From Treponema denticola (GTDB lineage: Bacteria; Spirochaetota; Spirochaetia; Treponematales; Treponemataceae), in contig NZ_CP038800.1 of the NCBI RefSeq assembly GCF_024400535.1, positions 868,001 to 932,000 on the forward strand: DNA of 64,000 nt. Reading direction: 5' to 3'. Positions 38,150-47,539 of this stretch are shown in pieces; position 1 is the first letter of the stretch; each line of letters opens with the position of its first letter. A program made the translations under genes and the position numbers. Under the pieces are notes generated by a model, which was not told the DNA's origin, searched no databases, and saw only the letters and a list, made by a program, of their open reading frames with translations.

Positions 38150-39100
38150 CTAAAATAATTCTTTTGTTAGAAGAAGTTCAGGGTCGGCTGGTATTTCATT
38201 TATGCGCAGCTCCCAATGCAGATGGGGACCGGTCGAAAAACCCGTACTCCCTATTTCTGCAATTTTTGTATTTTGTTTTACAAAATCTCCTTCTTTTATA
38301 TAAATCTTATTTAGATGGTAGTATATCGTATAAACGGCGGGGGCATGTTCGATTATAATGGTCCAGCCTGTTACAATTCTATTTTCTGCAAGAACTATCT
38401 TGCCGTCGCCCGGTGCTGCTATTGGAGTGCCCGTTGGGGCAGGGTAGTCTATACCCCAGTGCCGGCTTGTTGAAGTTTTTCCGTCCGTGTATTTTGAGGT
38501 TCTTTTTTCGGCAAATGTGGAGCTTATTCTTTTTGCCGGAAAAGGCATTATAAAAGGTCCCCGCCAATAAAGGCTGTCAATATTTTGTTCTTTTATAATT
38601 TCGGCAAACCGATTCCGTTGTTCCGTTTTTTTAGGACTCTTATCTTGTAAAATTTTGGTGTTTTTTGCACTTAGATTCATTACAAATTCTTCAAATTCTT
38701 TTTCCGTAACATCAAAATCTTTGTCTTCTTCAAAAAGAGCTCCGCCGATTATAAAATGAGTTCTTATCTTCCATCTTCCGCATTTCCACCAGACTGCAAC
38801 GGCTGCTAAAGCCGTCCATTCTTTTTCCGACTTATCTATCGGGAAGGCATTGATGGTTTGAATTTTTTTTTCTTCGGGGCTATAGATACTGATCCAAGCT
38901 TTTTCAATTTTTCTTACTGCCTTAAATCTTATATTAAAAAAGGATCCCAGTTCTCCTTTTTCAGGACTTGAAATAATATAAAGAGCCCTTTCCGTTTTTG
39001 CAGTATGCTCTTGGTCATTATTTTCCCTTCCTCCCCATGCAAAAAGGCCTAAGAAAAAACCAAAAAATAGCGGCCAAACTAAAATTCTTTTTTTTCGCAT
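38150..39100 (-). CDS. M23-family (LytM-type) metallopeptidase
   Basis: Cuts peptidoglycan cross-bridges or activates amidases in the periplasm. It has 316 residues. N-terminal signal/anchor RILVWPLFFGFFLGLFAWGG. The C-terminal M23 domain (about 190-310) has HWGIDYPAPTGTPIAAP (HxxxD zinc ligands), YYHLN, and GPHLHWELRIN (HxH). All four expected metal residues are present, so it should be catalytic. The N-terminal half is a beta-sandwich-like domain. It begins one base after the recJ stop, so it is co-transcribed. Confidence 0.88.
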   Translation of the reverse strand: MRKKRILVWPLFFGFFLGLFAWGGRENNDQEHTAKTERALYIISSPEKGELGSFFNIRFKAVRKIEKAWISIYSPEEKKIQTINAFPIDKSEKEWTALAAVAVWWKCGRWKIRTHFIIGGALFEEDKDFDVTEKEFEEFVMNLSAKNTKILQDKSPKKTEQRNRFAEIIKEQNIDSLYWRGPFIMPFPAKRISSTFAEKRTSKYTDGKTSTSRHWGIDYPAPTGTPIAAPGDGKIVLAENRIVTGWTIIIEHAPAVYTIYYHLNKIYIKEGDFVKQNTKIAEIGSTGFSTGPHLHWELRINEIPADPELLLTKELF

Positions 39101-39101
39101 T

Positions 39102-41225
39102 TTAATCCGTTCTTTTTAAATCTTTGATAATCATTTTCGGCGTAACAGAGCCGTTAAAATAATTTTTAGACACATTGAATACTATATCGACATAATCTCC
39201 AATCTTAAATTCCTTACCCAGTTTTTCTGCCGCCTTCCAATAAAGAGCCGTCCATTTATACTTTCCGCATTCTAAATTAAAACGCAGATGCAGAGGTTCG
39301 GTTTTACCTATGATTGAGGCATTTAAGATTTTTGCTTTTTTTGTTAAAAAAATAAGAGCCGGAGAGCTGCATCCGTAGGGTTCAAACTTGTCAACTAAAT
39401 TTAATATTTCAGGTTTTAAATATTCATGCGGAAGCTCGGCATCAACTACAATAGTTTCCGAATCTTCGGTGTTTTCAAATTTCATAGCTTGAGAAAAGTT
39501 CTTTAGCCTTTCTAAAAATTGAGACAGTTTGTTTTGTTCTATTCCGAAGCCTGCAGCAAAATCATGACCTCCGTAATCTAAAAAAAGCTCACTATATGGT
39601 TCTAAAAAGTCCAAGAGCCTGAATCCCCGTGCAGACCGTATTGAAGCAACGGCACTGCCGTCAGGCATCAGGCAGATGGCTAGGGCCGGAAGCTTAAAGT
39701 ATTCGGCTAATTTTCCTGCAAGGATTCCTGTTATCCCCCTATGAAACTCGCCGCTTACGGCTACTACCAGTTTTTCGTTATATTCTTTTAAGCTCTCCTG
39801 TGCTAAGGGAAGGGCTATTTCCCATGCTCTGCTTCCTAAAGTTTTTCTCTCTTCATTCATTTTAAATATTTCTTGAGCTTTTGCTGTTCTATCGTTTGAG
39901 TCTTTGGCAAGAAAAAGCTCGATAGCCGTTTCAGGCCGTCCCATCCTGCCCGTTGCGTTTACCAGCGGAGAAATATTCCATGCGATATCTTCGGTGCCTA
40001 TAGGAGAACCTAAAATTTTTTGTATTGCCATCAAGTCTACGAGGCCGAGACGGGGTTTTTTATTTATTTCTTTTAAGCCCTGTTTTACGATGATTCGGTT
40101 TTCTCCCTTTAACTCCATGAGATCTGCCAGCGTCGAAAGGGCGACAAGCTGAATTTCTGAGGCCTCCTGCTGACCGTAAAAGTTATTTTTTTGTTGAATA
40201 AATGTAATAAAAATATTTTTAAATGTATCAAGCTCAGACGGGGCTTCGGTAGAATATTTTCCGATTGTAGAAAATTCTTTTAAACGTAAAAGGCTCATGT
40301 CGGCCATCTTGGGGAAGTGTTTTGATATTTCCGGCTGAAAATCAAAAAAATTAAATTCTATTCCATTACCGAAAATATTTTTAAGCTGTTTTTTTTGTAA
40401 GGGAGCATCCCATACGAAGATTTGCTGCCCGCTTAAAAAATTTCCGAGCCTTGTTTCAGAAAAGGACAGCATGCCGGGGATGACCGTCTCGGTAATTTTA
40501 GCGGTTTGTACCATGTTTACGAGTTTTACTGCTTCAATTGAAAAAGCATCATTTACAGGCCGCACATTTAAAAGGCATACTTGCTGTTTGTAGAAGGGCT
40601 GCATCCCGAATCTAATCGCCGTTATCAGCTTCCATGCGGTTGCACAACCTGACAGATGTTCATAGGGATAACCGGAATCCGGTACCTTACAGTTTATTAT
40701 AACGGCCGCATCCGGCAAATTTTCCTGAGGGGTGTGATGATCTACGACTATTACATCAATACCCAAGCTGTTAGCTTTTTCAATTTCTTTGAAGTTTGAG
40801 ATTCCGCAGTCTACGGTTATTATAAGGGTGCCGTCCTGTTCGGCATGTTTTTCTACAGCTTCTATAGAAAGACCGTAGCTCTCATCGCCCGTAGGTATCC
40901 GCCATGATACATCAAGCCCCAGTTTGTTTAAGGCTTCATAGAGCAATGTCGTGCTTGTAATACCGTCTACATCACGGTCTCCAAAAATTAAAACTTTTTC
41001 GCCTTCTTCTTTAGCATTTAGAATGCGGTCTACGGCATCTTCCATATTTTTAAAAAGGAAGGGGCTGTGAAGGTAGCGCATATCATCTTCCAAGTAAAAG
41101 AGGATTTCTTCTCCTTCTATAATTCCACGCCTTACCAAGATTGCAGCAGTAAGAGGGTCACATCCATATTTTTTTTTTATTGCATTTACCAGTTCAGGTC
41201 CGATTTCTTTTTTTTGCCAGTTCAT
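39102..41225 (-). CDS. recJ: Single-stranded-DNA exonuclease RecJ
   Basis: 5'-3' ssDNA exonuclease in recombination and mismatch repair. It has 707 residues. DHH-family motifs: GDRDVDGITSTTLL (about residues 77-90), DCGIS, VDHHTPQENLP (about 155-165), and the DHHA1 motif SGEFHRGITGILAGKLAE plus GGHDFAAGFG. It is longer than E. coli RecJ (577) through an insertion between the two halves (about 225-345), common in spirochaetes. It lies between the nucleoside phosphorylase and the M23 gene. Confidence 0.92.
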   Translation of the reverse strand: MNWQKKEIGPELVNAIKKKYGCDPLTAAILVRRGIIEGEEILFYLEDDMRYLHSPFLFKNMEDAVDRILNAKEEGEKVLIFGDRDVDGITSTTLLYEALNKLGLDVSWRIPTGDESYGLSIEAVEKHAEQDGTLIITVDCGISNFKEIEKANSLGIDVIVVDHHTPQENLPDAAVIINCKVPDSGYPYEHLSGCATAWKLITAIRFGMQPFYKQQVCLLNVRPVNDAFSIEAVKLVNMVQTAKITETVIPGMLSFSETRLGNFLSGQQIFVWDAPLQKKQLKNIFGNGIEFNFFDFQPEISKHFPKMADMSLLRLKEFSTIGKYSTEAPSELDTFKNIFITFIQQKNNFYGQQEASEIQLVALSTLADLMELKGENRIIVKQGLKEINKKPRLGLVDLMAIQKILGSPIGTEDIAWNISPLVNATGRMGRPETAIELFLAKDSNDRTAKAQEIFKMNEERKTLGSRAWEIALPLAQESLKEYNEKLVVAVSGEFHRGITGILAGKLAEYFKLPALAICLMPDGSAVASIRSARGFRLLDFLEPYSELFLDYGGHDFAAGFGIEQNKLSQFLERLKNFSQAMKFENTEDSETIVVDAELPHEYLKPEILNLVDKFEPYGCSSPALIFLTKKAKILNASIIGKTEPLHLRFNLECGKYKWTALYWKAAEKLGKEFKIGDYVDIVFNVSKNYFNGSVTPKMIIKDLKRTD

Positions 41226-41252
41226 TGTTTACTCCGCATTAAGACTCATTTA

Positions 41253-42584
41253 TTAAAGATCTTCTTGTTTAATAATTTTAAAAATGAGCTTTTCTTTTTG
41301 CGGAGATGTTTCGGAATATTCTATTGATTTTTTTAAAAGAGGTATTGCAGTAGAAAGAGATTCCTTATCTTTACCATAAACCATCATTATAAGATCTCCC
41401 TTTTTTACTTTGTCCCCCTTGTGTTTTAAAATTTCAATTCCGGCATCGGGGCATACAGGGTCTGTTGTTTTACTTCTTCCTACTCCAAGGTTTACTCCGG
41501 CCATTCCGACTTCAAAAGCATCTATGCTTCCAATAAAACCGTCTTTTTCGGCCCTTAGCTCTTCAAAGAATTTGCTGCGGCGGGTTTTATATTCGGTCAT
41601 AAGGGTCTTTGAGTTGCCTCCTTGAAGTTCTATGTTTTGCATAAAAAGATCCAGTGCCCTGCCTGAGCTTACGGCCTCTTTTGCAAGAGAAAGCCCTTCT
41701 TCTTCCGTCTTTGCCTTTTCGCCTAAAATAAGCATATGAGCTGCAAGCTGCAATGTGAGTTCCGTACTGTCCTCAGGGCCTTGCCCCTTTAGTATATCTA
41801 TTGTTTCTTCAATTTCTAAAAAGTTTCCGGCCATTATTCCAAGGGGTTCATTCATGTTTGTTATCAAGGCTCTAGCCTTTTTTCCCATAGCCTTGGCTGT
41901 GCCTACAAGGCTTATTGCTAAGGCCTCCGCATCGCTCAAGCTTTTCATAAAGGCTCCTTTTCCGCATTTTACATCGAAGACCAGGGCTTCGGAACCTTCT
42001 GCAACTTTTTTTGACAAAATACTTGAAGTAATAAGGGGGATTGATTCTACCGTAGCCGTAACATCCCGCATCGCATAAAGAAGGCGGTCTGCCGGTACAA
42101 TTTCCTTTGTTTGGCCGGTCATAGCAAAACCTGTTTTTGATATAAAGTTTTTAAATTCGGATTCGCTTAGATTTGTCCTATATCCTGTAACGGATTCAAG
42201 CTTATCAAGGGTTCCGCCGGTATGACCTAGAGCTCGTCCGCTCATCATAGGCACCTTAATTCCGTTTGCCGCTACAATGGGAGCGAGAGGAAGAGAAAGC
42301 TTATCTCCAACCCCTCCCGTTGAATGTTTGTCGACAAATGGGCCTTGAAGTCCTGAAAGATCCATTGTTTTCCCCGAGTGAAGCATGACATCTGTGAGAA
42401 TAGCTGTTTCCTCAAAGCTCATTCCATTAAAATAAACGGCCATCAGCCATGCCGAAATTTGGTACTCGGGTATTTCTCCCCTTACATAAGAATTTACGAT
42501 GAACTCTATTTCTTTGCGGTTTAAGGGTTCTAAGGGATGCCCCTTAATTCCGCGTTTTTTCATAATAATATCTGCAGCTCTCAT
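41253..42584 (-). CDS. Pyrimidine-nucleoside (thymidine) phosphorylase
   Basis: Phosphorolysis of thymidine/uridine to base plus (deoxy)ribose 1-phosphate. It has 443 residues, homodimer family. Signature KHSTGGVGDKLSLPLAPIVA (about 86-105) followed by SGRALGHTGGTLDKLE (about 117-132). The C-terminal DVGMAGVNLGVGR-like lid is present. It resembles Pdp/DeoA of Firmicutes; deciding pdp or deoA needs alignment. It precedes recJ by 27 bases. Confidence 0.92.
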   Translation of the reverse strand: MRAADIIMKKRGIKGHPLEPLNRKEIEFIVNSYVRGEIPEYQISAWLMAVYFNGMSFEETAILTDVMLHSGKTMDLSGLQGPFVDKHSTGGVGDKLSLPLAPIVAANGIKVPMMSGRALGHTGGTLDKLESVTGYRTNLSESEFKNFISKTGFAMTGQTKEIVPADRLLYAMRDVTATVESIPLITSSILSKKVAEGSEALVFDVKCGKGAFMKSLSDAEALAISLVGTAKAMGKKARALITNMNEPLGIMAGNFLEIEETIDILKGQGPEDSTELTLQLAAHMLILGEKAKTEEEGLSLAKEAVSSGRALDLFMQNIELQGGNSKTLMTEYKTRRSKFFEELRAEKDGFIGSIDAFEVGMAGVNLGVGRSKTTDPVCPDAGIEILKHKGDKVKKGDLIMMVYGKDKESLSTAIPLLKKSIEYSETSPQKEKLIFKIIKQEDL

Positions 42585-42702
42585 GTGTTACTCCTTTCAT
42601 ATTGATATTATTATGAAAGAGGATAAATGTCAAGCCTAAATATTTTCAAGCATGATACGGGTTTTGCTCTTTCGTTTTGCTGTTCAGGTTTAGAGTTTTA
42701 AA

Positions 42703-44046
42703 TTATCTTGACATGTAAATAAACCCGAGCAAGAGTAAAAAGATTCCGGCAAAAAGAAAGACGGGATAAAAAATGCCTATTGCAGCGATACTGCTGCCGA
42801 TAAGCATTCCTATCGGAGAAGATATTTGAATCAGCACGGTATTAAAGGCAAAAAATCTTCCTGAGAATTCGGGCCGTACTTTTTTTTGGTAAAGGCTTGT
42901 TACATAGACATTAAAAACTCCCATACTGAAACCTGCAAGCAGGGCGGATGAGCTGATAATACCGCCGAGTAAGATTATATTAAATAAAAAGTTGTTTTCT
43001 TTTAAAAACCAAAAGTAAAAACCTAAAATCAAAAAAGAAAAGGCCGGCAAAACCAAAGCAAAAAATTTTATATTTTTACCGGAAACCTTTCGAGAAGCAA
43101 GGCTGCCCAGTATATTTCCTATTCCTAAGCCGAAAAAAACAATTGTTGAAAGAAGAGCTAAAAAAGATTTTTCATCTTTTAAAAATTTATTTAGAAAAGG
43201 AAAAGTCGACTGCCAATTAAACATAAAAACCGTCTTAAACTGATAGGTCAGTATGTTCGAAAAAATCGGTGTACAAAAAAAGTTTAAGCATGAAGCCAAT
43301 AATGCAAATCTTAAAAGTTCTTTTTCGCTTAAAACATAGCGGTATCCGTCGAAGATTTTTTTTAACTTTGACTCCGCTTTTTTTTGCTCATCTTTATTTT
43401 TAAAATCGTAACGAATAAAAATCTCGGATAGGGCGGATATAAAAAAAGTTATGGCATTTATTAAAATACAGACCTCACAGCCTAAGAGCATCACAAGCCC
43501 CGCAGCAAAGATTACGGCCAGCATCGAAATTAAGCTCTTACTCATTTCCAAAACCGAATTAGCTTTTTTTAAATTTTCTTTATTTATTATTTCGGGCAAA
43601 ATTGCCCTGCTCGACGGCTTAAAGATGGACAGGCAAAAACCTTGCAAAACACTTATAAGGCAAAACAAAAATACCTTTAACTTAAAATCCAAATTTAAAA
43701 GAATCAAAAATAGAATAAAAATATTTAAAACAAATTGAGCCGAGTCGCTTAAGTATAAAATCTTCTTTTTGTTAAAGCTGTCTACGATTGAACCCGAAAA
43801 AAGAGAAAAAACAATTCTTGAAAATTTGGCTGCAGAATATACAAGGGCAAAATTTATAGGATTATCTGTTTGAAGGGCGACCCAGATAGAAATAGCTACG
43901 CTTCCTATCTCATCGCCTATCAGCGAGATGCCCGCATATTTGCAAAAGAGAGGTAATAAACATGTTACTAGCCGAATATGATTATGATACAGACATCGCA
44001 GTACAGAGAGCTGAAGAAAGACAAATAGCTTTTGCCGAAGGTTCAT
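42703..44046 (-). CDS. MFS permease with a replaced 5' end
   Basis: About 447 residues from the ATG at 44046; an in-frame GTG at 44070 is the other choice. The body has 12 spans of the macrolide-efflux/MFS_3 type: LIGDEIGSVAISIWVALQT at the end of span 1, IVDSFNKKKILYLSDSAQF in loop 2-3, ISSPIGMLIGSS in span 11. The first ~40 residues (NLRQKLFVFLQL...LVTCLLP) are just the antisense of an Rpn-gene fragment lying at 43937-44192, and no better start codon exists. The natural start was therefore probably lost by insertion; it may be poorly expressed or inactive. Confidence 0.72.
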   Translation of the reverse strand: MNLRQKLFVFLQLSVLRCLYHNHIRLVTCLLPLFCKYAGISLIGDEIGSVAISIWVALQTDNPINFALVYSAAKFSRIVFSLFSGSIVDSFNKKKILYLSDSAQFVLNIFILFLILLNLDFKLKVFLFCLISVLQGFCLSIFKPSSRAILPEIINKENLKKANSVLEMSKSLISMLAVIFAAGLVMLLGCEVCILINAITFFISALSEIFIRYDFKNKDEQKKAESKLKKIFDGYRYVLSEKELLRFALLASCLNFFCTPIFSNILTYQFKTVFMFNWQSTFPFLNKFLKDEKSFLALLSTIVFFGLGIGNILGSLASRKVSGKNIKFFALVLPAFSFLILGFYFWFLKENNFLFNIILLGGIISSSALLAGFSMGVFNVYVTSLYQKKVRPEFSGRFFAFNTVLIQISSPIGMLIGSSIAAIGIFYPVFLFAGIFLLLLGFIYMSR

Positions 44047-44192
44047 ACCAAAAAGCTCTTGAAACGGCACGGATTTTAAAACAGCTTGGGGCTTCCGTAA
44101 AAAAGATAATGCAAGCTACCGGTCTAACTCAAGAAGAAGTCGAAAATATTTGAAACGCCTGCGGCAATTTTTGAATAGTCTTTTTGCAAATA
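43937..44192 (+). mobile_element. 256-bp Rpn-gene remnant with inverted ends
   Basis: The ends TATTTGCAAAA (43937-43947) and TTTTGCAAATA (44182-44192) are exact inverted repeats of 11 bases. Inside is the last third of an Rpn-family gene. The left junction is inside the N-terminal coding region of the MFS gene. No clear target duplication is visible. Could be a MITE-like derivative of the Rpn module or simply deletion debris. Confidence 0.5.
43962..44153 (+). pseudogene. C-terminal remnant of an Rpn-family nuclease gene
   Basis: 63 codons, MLLAEYDYDTDIAVQRAEER to TGLTQEEVENI. It matches the C-terminal third of the intact Rpn gene at 22048 (MLVAEYDYDTDIAVQREES, TGLSVEEI), including the upstream GAGGTAATAAA context. 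The nuclease part is gone. The ATG has a good upstream GAGAGG, so a small peptide could still be made. Confidence 0.8.
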
Positions 44193-44648
44193 GCCGGAGC
44201 AGATTCAAAAAACCGCAACGCCCGCAAAGCGTTGAGCTTCGCTCAACTTCGCAGAGGATTATAAAAGGATGTCTTACAAAGACTCCCTTAAACCTCTTTG
44301 CGCTCTTAGCATCTTTGCGGTTAAATAAAAAGAAACCGCCAAGTCCGCAAGGAACGCCAAGGGAAAATAAAAGAATATGTCATCAAAACCTCATCAAAAT
44401 TCCTTTGCCGATCTTAGCATCTCTGCGGTTAAATAAAAAAACTTGAGAAAATTTCCCAAAACATTGAAATCCGCATAAAAACGGGCTATAATGTAAATAA
44501 TGATAGAAAAACGCTTGAAAAGCACCGACAGCAGCTACAAACATTCTCATCAACTTCGCAAAGGAATAATCGGAATATCTTACAGATTGAGACAGGTCAA
44601 TTCAAAATGAATAGGGGAGGAACGGCACTTTTTCGGATAAAAGTTTGA
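44193..44648. repeat. Gene-free stretch with decayed imperfect repeats
   Basis: No convincing gene. A ~27-base direct repeat (TCTTAGCATCTTTGCGGTTA and following bases) occurs at 44304-44330 and 44412-44438, each within about 70 bases of wider similarity. AACTTCGCAGAGGATTATAA at about 44249 recurs in changed form at about 44551. Nested palindromes AACGC...GCGTT and GTTGAGC...GCTCAAC lie at 44217-44250. It looks like eroded mobile or repeat DNA. Confidence 0.55.
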
Positions 44649-44700
44649 ATTACAAATTACACATTACCAATTACCAATTGAGTTACAAATTAAAAATTGA
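44649..44700. repeat. AT-rich ATTACAAATTACACATTACC-type repeat, copy 1
   Basis: Reiterated 7-10-base words (ATTACAAATT, ACACATT, ACCAATT) just upstream of the lipoprotein gene at 44724. The same words recur at 47540-47683, 48025-48140 and 48996-49045. Confidence 0.85.
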
Positions 44701-44723
44701 AAAGATTTTAGCAGGAGGAGTCT

Positions 44724-46676
44724 ATGAAGTTTAGAACACACAACAAAAAGAAAAGAGTCGCGGCTCTCATCACAGCCGCAACTTTAACACTGGCACTGCT
44801 GTTTACCGGCTGCCCGAACAACGCGGGAGGCGGAGGCAGTTCGACCGTCAACATCACCGTAAAAGGGAATGCGAACGTCAATGTGCCGTCGAAGCCGGTT
44901 GCGGTACTGAAGGGTGCCAAGTGGGCGGAAGTGAAGTCGACGGTCAAAAGCAAGGTCAGTACTCAAACGGGTTTTTTGATTGTCTCGTGGCATTTGGGTG
45001 CTGACGAAAGTGCGCCGGAACTGAAAGACACGGACGTGTTTGTTAAAGACACCACCGTGTTCGTCAAATCGCGGGCGAACTTACCCGACTTAAGCCCCAT
45101 ACAGGGCTCAGGAACACAAGTCAAAATCACCTTCGGCGTAACGCCTGAGGGAGGCGGTTCCATACTGGGGCCGAACCCTATCAGCGTGAACAAAAACACG
45201 CCGTGGGCACCCCTGCTCAAAGCCTATGCCGAAGCCGCGCTCAAAGTGAACTACGGCTTTCAGTGTAACGGATGGAAAAAGGACGGCAACCCGGTAAACG
45301 ATACCTACACCTTCGACGGCGACACAACCATCCTTGCCGAGCTGAAAGACATGCGCATTTACTTGACGGTTAAAGGCGACAGCAACGTTACCGTCAACAA
45401 CCCGACGGGAACGATTGTCATTAAAAGCGGGGCAAAGTGGCAGAGCATTAAAGGAACCGTTGCCGCCAAAGTAAGCGTGAACAAACCAAACTACGTCATA
45501 ACCAAGTGGCACCTCGGAACGGGCGCAAGCGACCCTGTGCTGACCGACGAGTACGAGTTCAAAAAAGAGGACGGACAAAACCGCACCGTCTATGCCGAAA
45601 CGGTCGGATCTACCGTCAACATCACCGTAAAAGGCGATGAGCACATAGACCTGCCGGCAGAACCGGTTGCGGTACTGAAGGGTGCCAAGTGGGCGGAAGC
45701 GAAGTCGACGGTTCAAGGCAAGGTCAGTGCAAAAACGGGCTGGCTTTTGGACACGTGGCACTTGGGCGAGGACGAAAGCGCACCGGAGCTTAAAGACACG
45801 GACACGTTTATCAAAGACACTACCGTGTTCGTCAAATCGCGGGCGAACTTACCCGACTTAAGCCCCATACAGGGCTCAGGAACACAAGTCAAAATCACTT
45901 TCGGCGTAACGCCTGCGGGAGGAGGCGCCATACTGGGGCCGAACCCTATCAGCGTAAACAAAAACACGCCGTGGAACCCCCTGCTTAAAGACTATGCCGC
46001 AGCTGCGCTCAAAGTGAGCCAGGGCTACGAGCTGACGGGCTGGAAAAAGAACGGCACACTGCTTGACGACACATTCAGCTTTGATGACGATGCGAACATC
46101 TTTGCCGAGCTGGAAGACCGGCGTATTTACCTGACGGTTACCGGCGACAGCAACGTTACCGTCAACAACCCGACGGAAACGATTGTCATTAAAAGCGGGA
46201 CAAAGTGGCAGAGCATTAAAGAAACCGTTGCCGCCAAAGTAACGGTGAACGACCCGACAAACTACGCCATAACCGCGTGGCACCTCGGAACGGGCGCAAG
46301 CGATCCCGTGCTGACCGACGACTACGAGTTCAAAAAAGAGGACGGACAAAACCGCACCGTCTATGCCGAAACGGGCGATAAGCGCATAACGGTTACCGTA
46401 AAATACGGCAAACCGGGCACGAAAAACCCGCTTACGGCAGGCACAATAACCGTGTTCGACGGCAAAAAGTGGAGCGAGGTAAAAGTGCAGGCTCAAAATA
46501 CGCTGCCCTCATCCGCGCTTACTTCCGGGTCGAAAGTCTTAAAATGGCAGTGGGACGATGCAAACGGGCAGGAGATAAGCGCCAACTATACCTTTAAGGC
46601 AAGCGGCGGGTCGCGTACCGTGTATGCGTCTATCAGCAGGCCGAACATAACGTATGAACTAGCTTTTGGGGGTTAA
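44724..46676 (+). CDS. Multi-repeat lipoprotein, N-terminal part of a broken repeat-SUMF1 protein
   Basis: 650 residues. Signal with lipobox ALLFTGC (Cys29). Then seven ~80-90-residue beta-domains, each with a (V/I)-x-(I/L)TVxG start, a (A/K/T)KW or TPW centre, a Trp (WHLG, GWKK), and an end such as KDTTVFVK or RTVYAE. Domains 1-3 and 4-6 form a 768-base supra-repeat. The paralogue at 49075 has the same repeats followed by a SUMF1 domain in one frame. Here the frame stops at TAA (46674-46676), yet the SUMF1 part continues in the same frame. DNA is GC-rich. Probably surface-exposed; SD AGGAGGA lies before the ATG. Confidence 0.85.
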   Translation: MKFRTHNKKKRVAALITAATLTLALLFTGCPNNAGGGGSSTVNITVKGNANVNVPSKPVAVLKGAKWAEVKSTVKSKVSTQTGFLIVSWHLGADESAPELKDTDVFVKDTTVFVKSRANLPDLSPIQGSGTQVKITFGVTPEGGGSILGPNPISVNKNTPWAPLLKAYAEAALKVNYGFQCNGWKKDGNPVNDTYTFDGDTTILAELKDMRIYLTVKGDSNVTVNNPTGTIVIKSGAKWQSIKGTVAAKVSVNKPNYVITKWHLGTGASDPVLTDEYEFKKEDGQNRTVYAETVGSTVNITVKGDEHIDLPAEPVAVLKGAKWAEAKSTVQGKVSAKTGWLLDTWHLGEDESAPELKDTDTFIKDTTVFVKSRANLPDLSPIQGSGTQVKITFGVTPAGGGAILGPNPISVNKNTPWNPLLKDYAAAALKVSQGYELTGWKKNGTLLDDTFSFDDDANIFAELEDRRIYLTVTGDSNVTVNNPTETIVIKSGTKWQSIKETVAAKVTVNDPTNYAITAWHLGTGASDPVLTDDYEFKKEDGQNRTVYAETGDKRITVTVKYGKPGTKNPLTAGTITVFDGKKWSEVKVQAQNTLPSSALTSGSKVLKWQWDDANGQEISANYTFKASGGSRTVYASISRPNITYELAFGG

Positions 46677-47537
46677 AAGCTGGAGTTTTACGCTCCGGAA
46701 AACGGCACCGTTAGAAAATGCAAATCTTGGCTGTATAAAATTCCTGCAGTAACAAACGGCACTATCGGACAGAACTATTTTCATAACAACAAGGAGCATC
46801 AGGTAAGTTTGGATGCCTACTGGATGGGAGAAGAGGAAGTAACGCAGCAACTGTACGAACTGGTAATGGGTACAAACCCGAGCCACTTTAAAGGCTCGCT
46901 CTACCCGCCTGAAACAGGTGAAATACAGGAGCAGCGTCCGGTAGAATATGTCAACTGGTATGACTGCATTGCCTTTTGCAACGAGCTGACGCGCTGTTGT
47001 TCCACTTTGAAAGAAAGCGAATGCGTATATACGGTTGGGGGGCATACCTACACCGTACAGGACGCACAGCAAAAAAAAGAGCCTGCGATGAACAGGAGCA
47101 AAAAAGGCTTCCGATTGCCCACCGAAGCCGAATGGGAATGGGCAGCCCAAGGCGGCTCTGCGCGGCAGACCTATGCCGGAACAAACAATCAAAACGAGCT
47201 TGGAAAATATGCGTGGTACGGCTTGCAAAACGGCGGCAACAGCGGCAAAAAAACCCACCAAGGACGCAGGAAGGACGTTAATGCCCTTTGGTCCTTCTAC
47301 GATATGAACGGCAACGTTTCCGAATGGTGCTGGGACTGGTATAAGAATGAAACGCCTACAGGCGGAACTAACCCGACCGGACCGGCGTCAGGCATCAAGC
47401 GCGTTTGTCGCGGCGGCGGCTGTTATAGCGTTACTACGTCTTATGATCAGTACGAGTGTGCATTTCGGGACTACGATGACCCTGCTGAAAGTTACCAGTT
47501 CTATTATAAGGGCTTACGCATAGTGTGCAGGGATTAG
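46677..47537 (+). pseudogene. SUMF1/FGE-type domain cut off by one in-frame stop
   Basis: Immediately after the TAA at 46674 the same frame stays open for 286 codons: KLEFYAPENG, then PAVTNGTIGQNYFHNNKEHQVSLDAYWMG, corresponding to the paralogue's AVTNGTVGG...VHKVSLTAYRIG. The SUMF1 hallmarks follow: VTQQLYELVMGTNPSHF, KKGFRLPTEAEWEWAAQGG, FYDMNGNVSEWCWDWY, CRGGGCYSV, GLRIVCRD. Translation from the internal ATG at 46809 would lose the first strand and any export signal. So it is either a pseudogene, a read-through product, or a recent nonsense mutant. The C-x4-C pair of catalytic FGE is absent, so it should be a binding fold, not an oxidase. Confidence 0.8.
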
Positions 47538-47539
47538 TT

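Noticed and set aside
45108-46496. Long open frames on the minus strand inside the repeat lipoprotein genes (also 49459-50112)
   Set aside because: They mirror the repeated coding DNA on the other strand, recur with each repeat, have no SD or plausible protein pattern, and are explained by GC-rich codon bias.
46809-47537. Stand-alone sulfatase-modifying factor gene starting at 46809
   Set aside because: The coding pattern continues upstream in frame to the TAA at 46674 and matches the fused paralogue; starting at 46809 would remove the first strand and there is no good SD.
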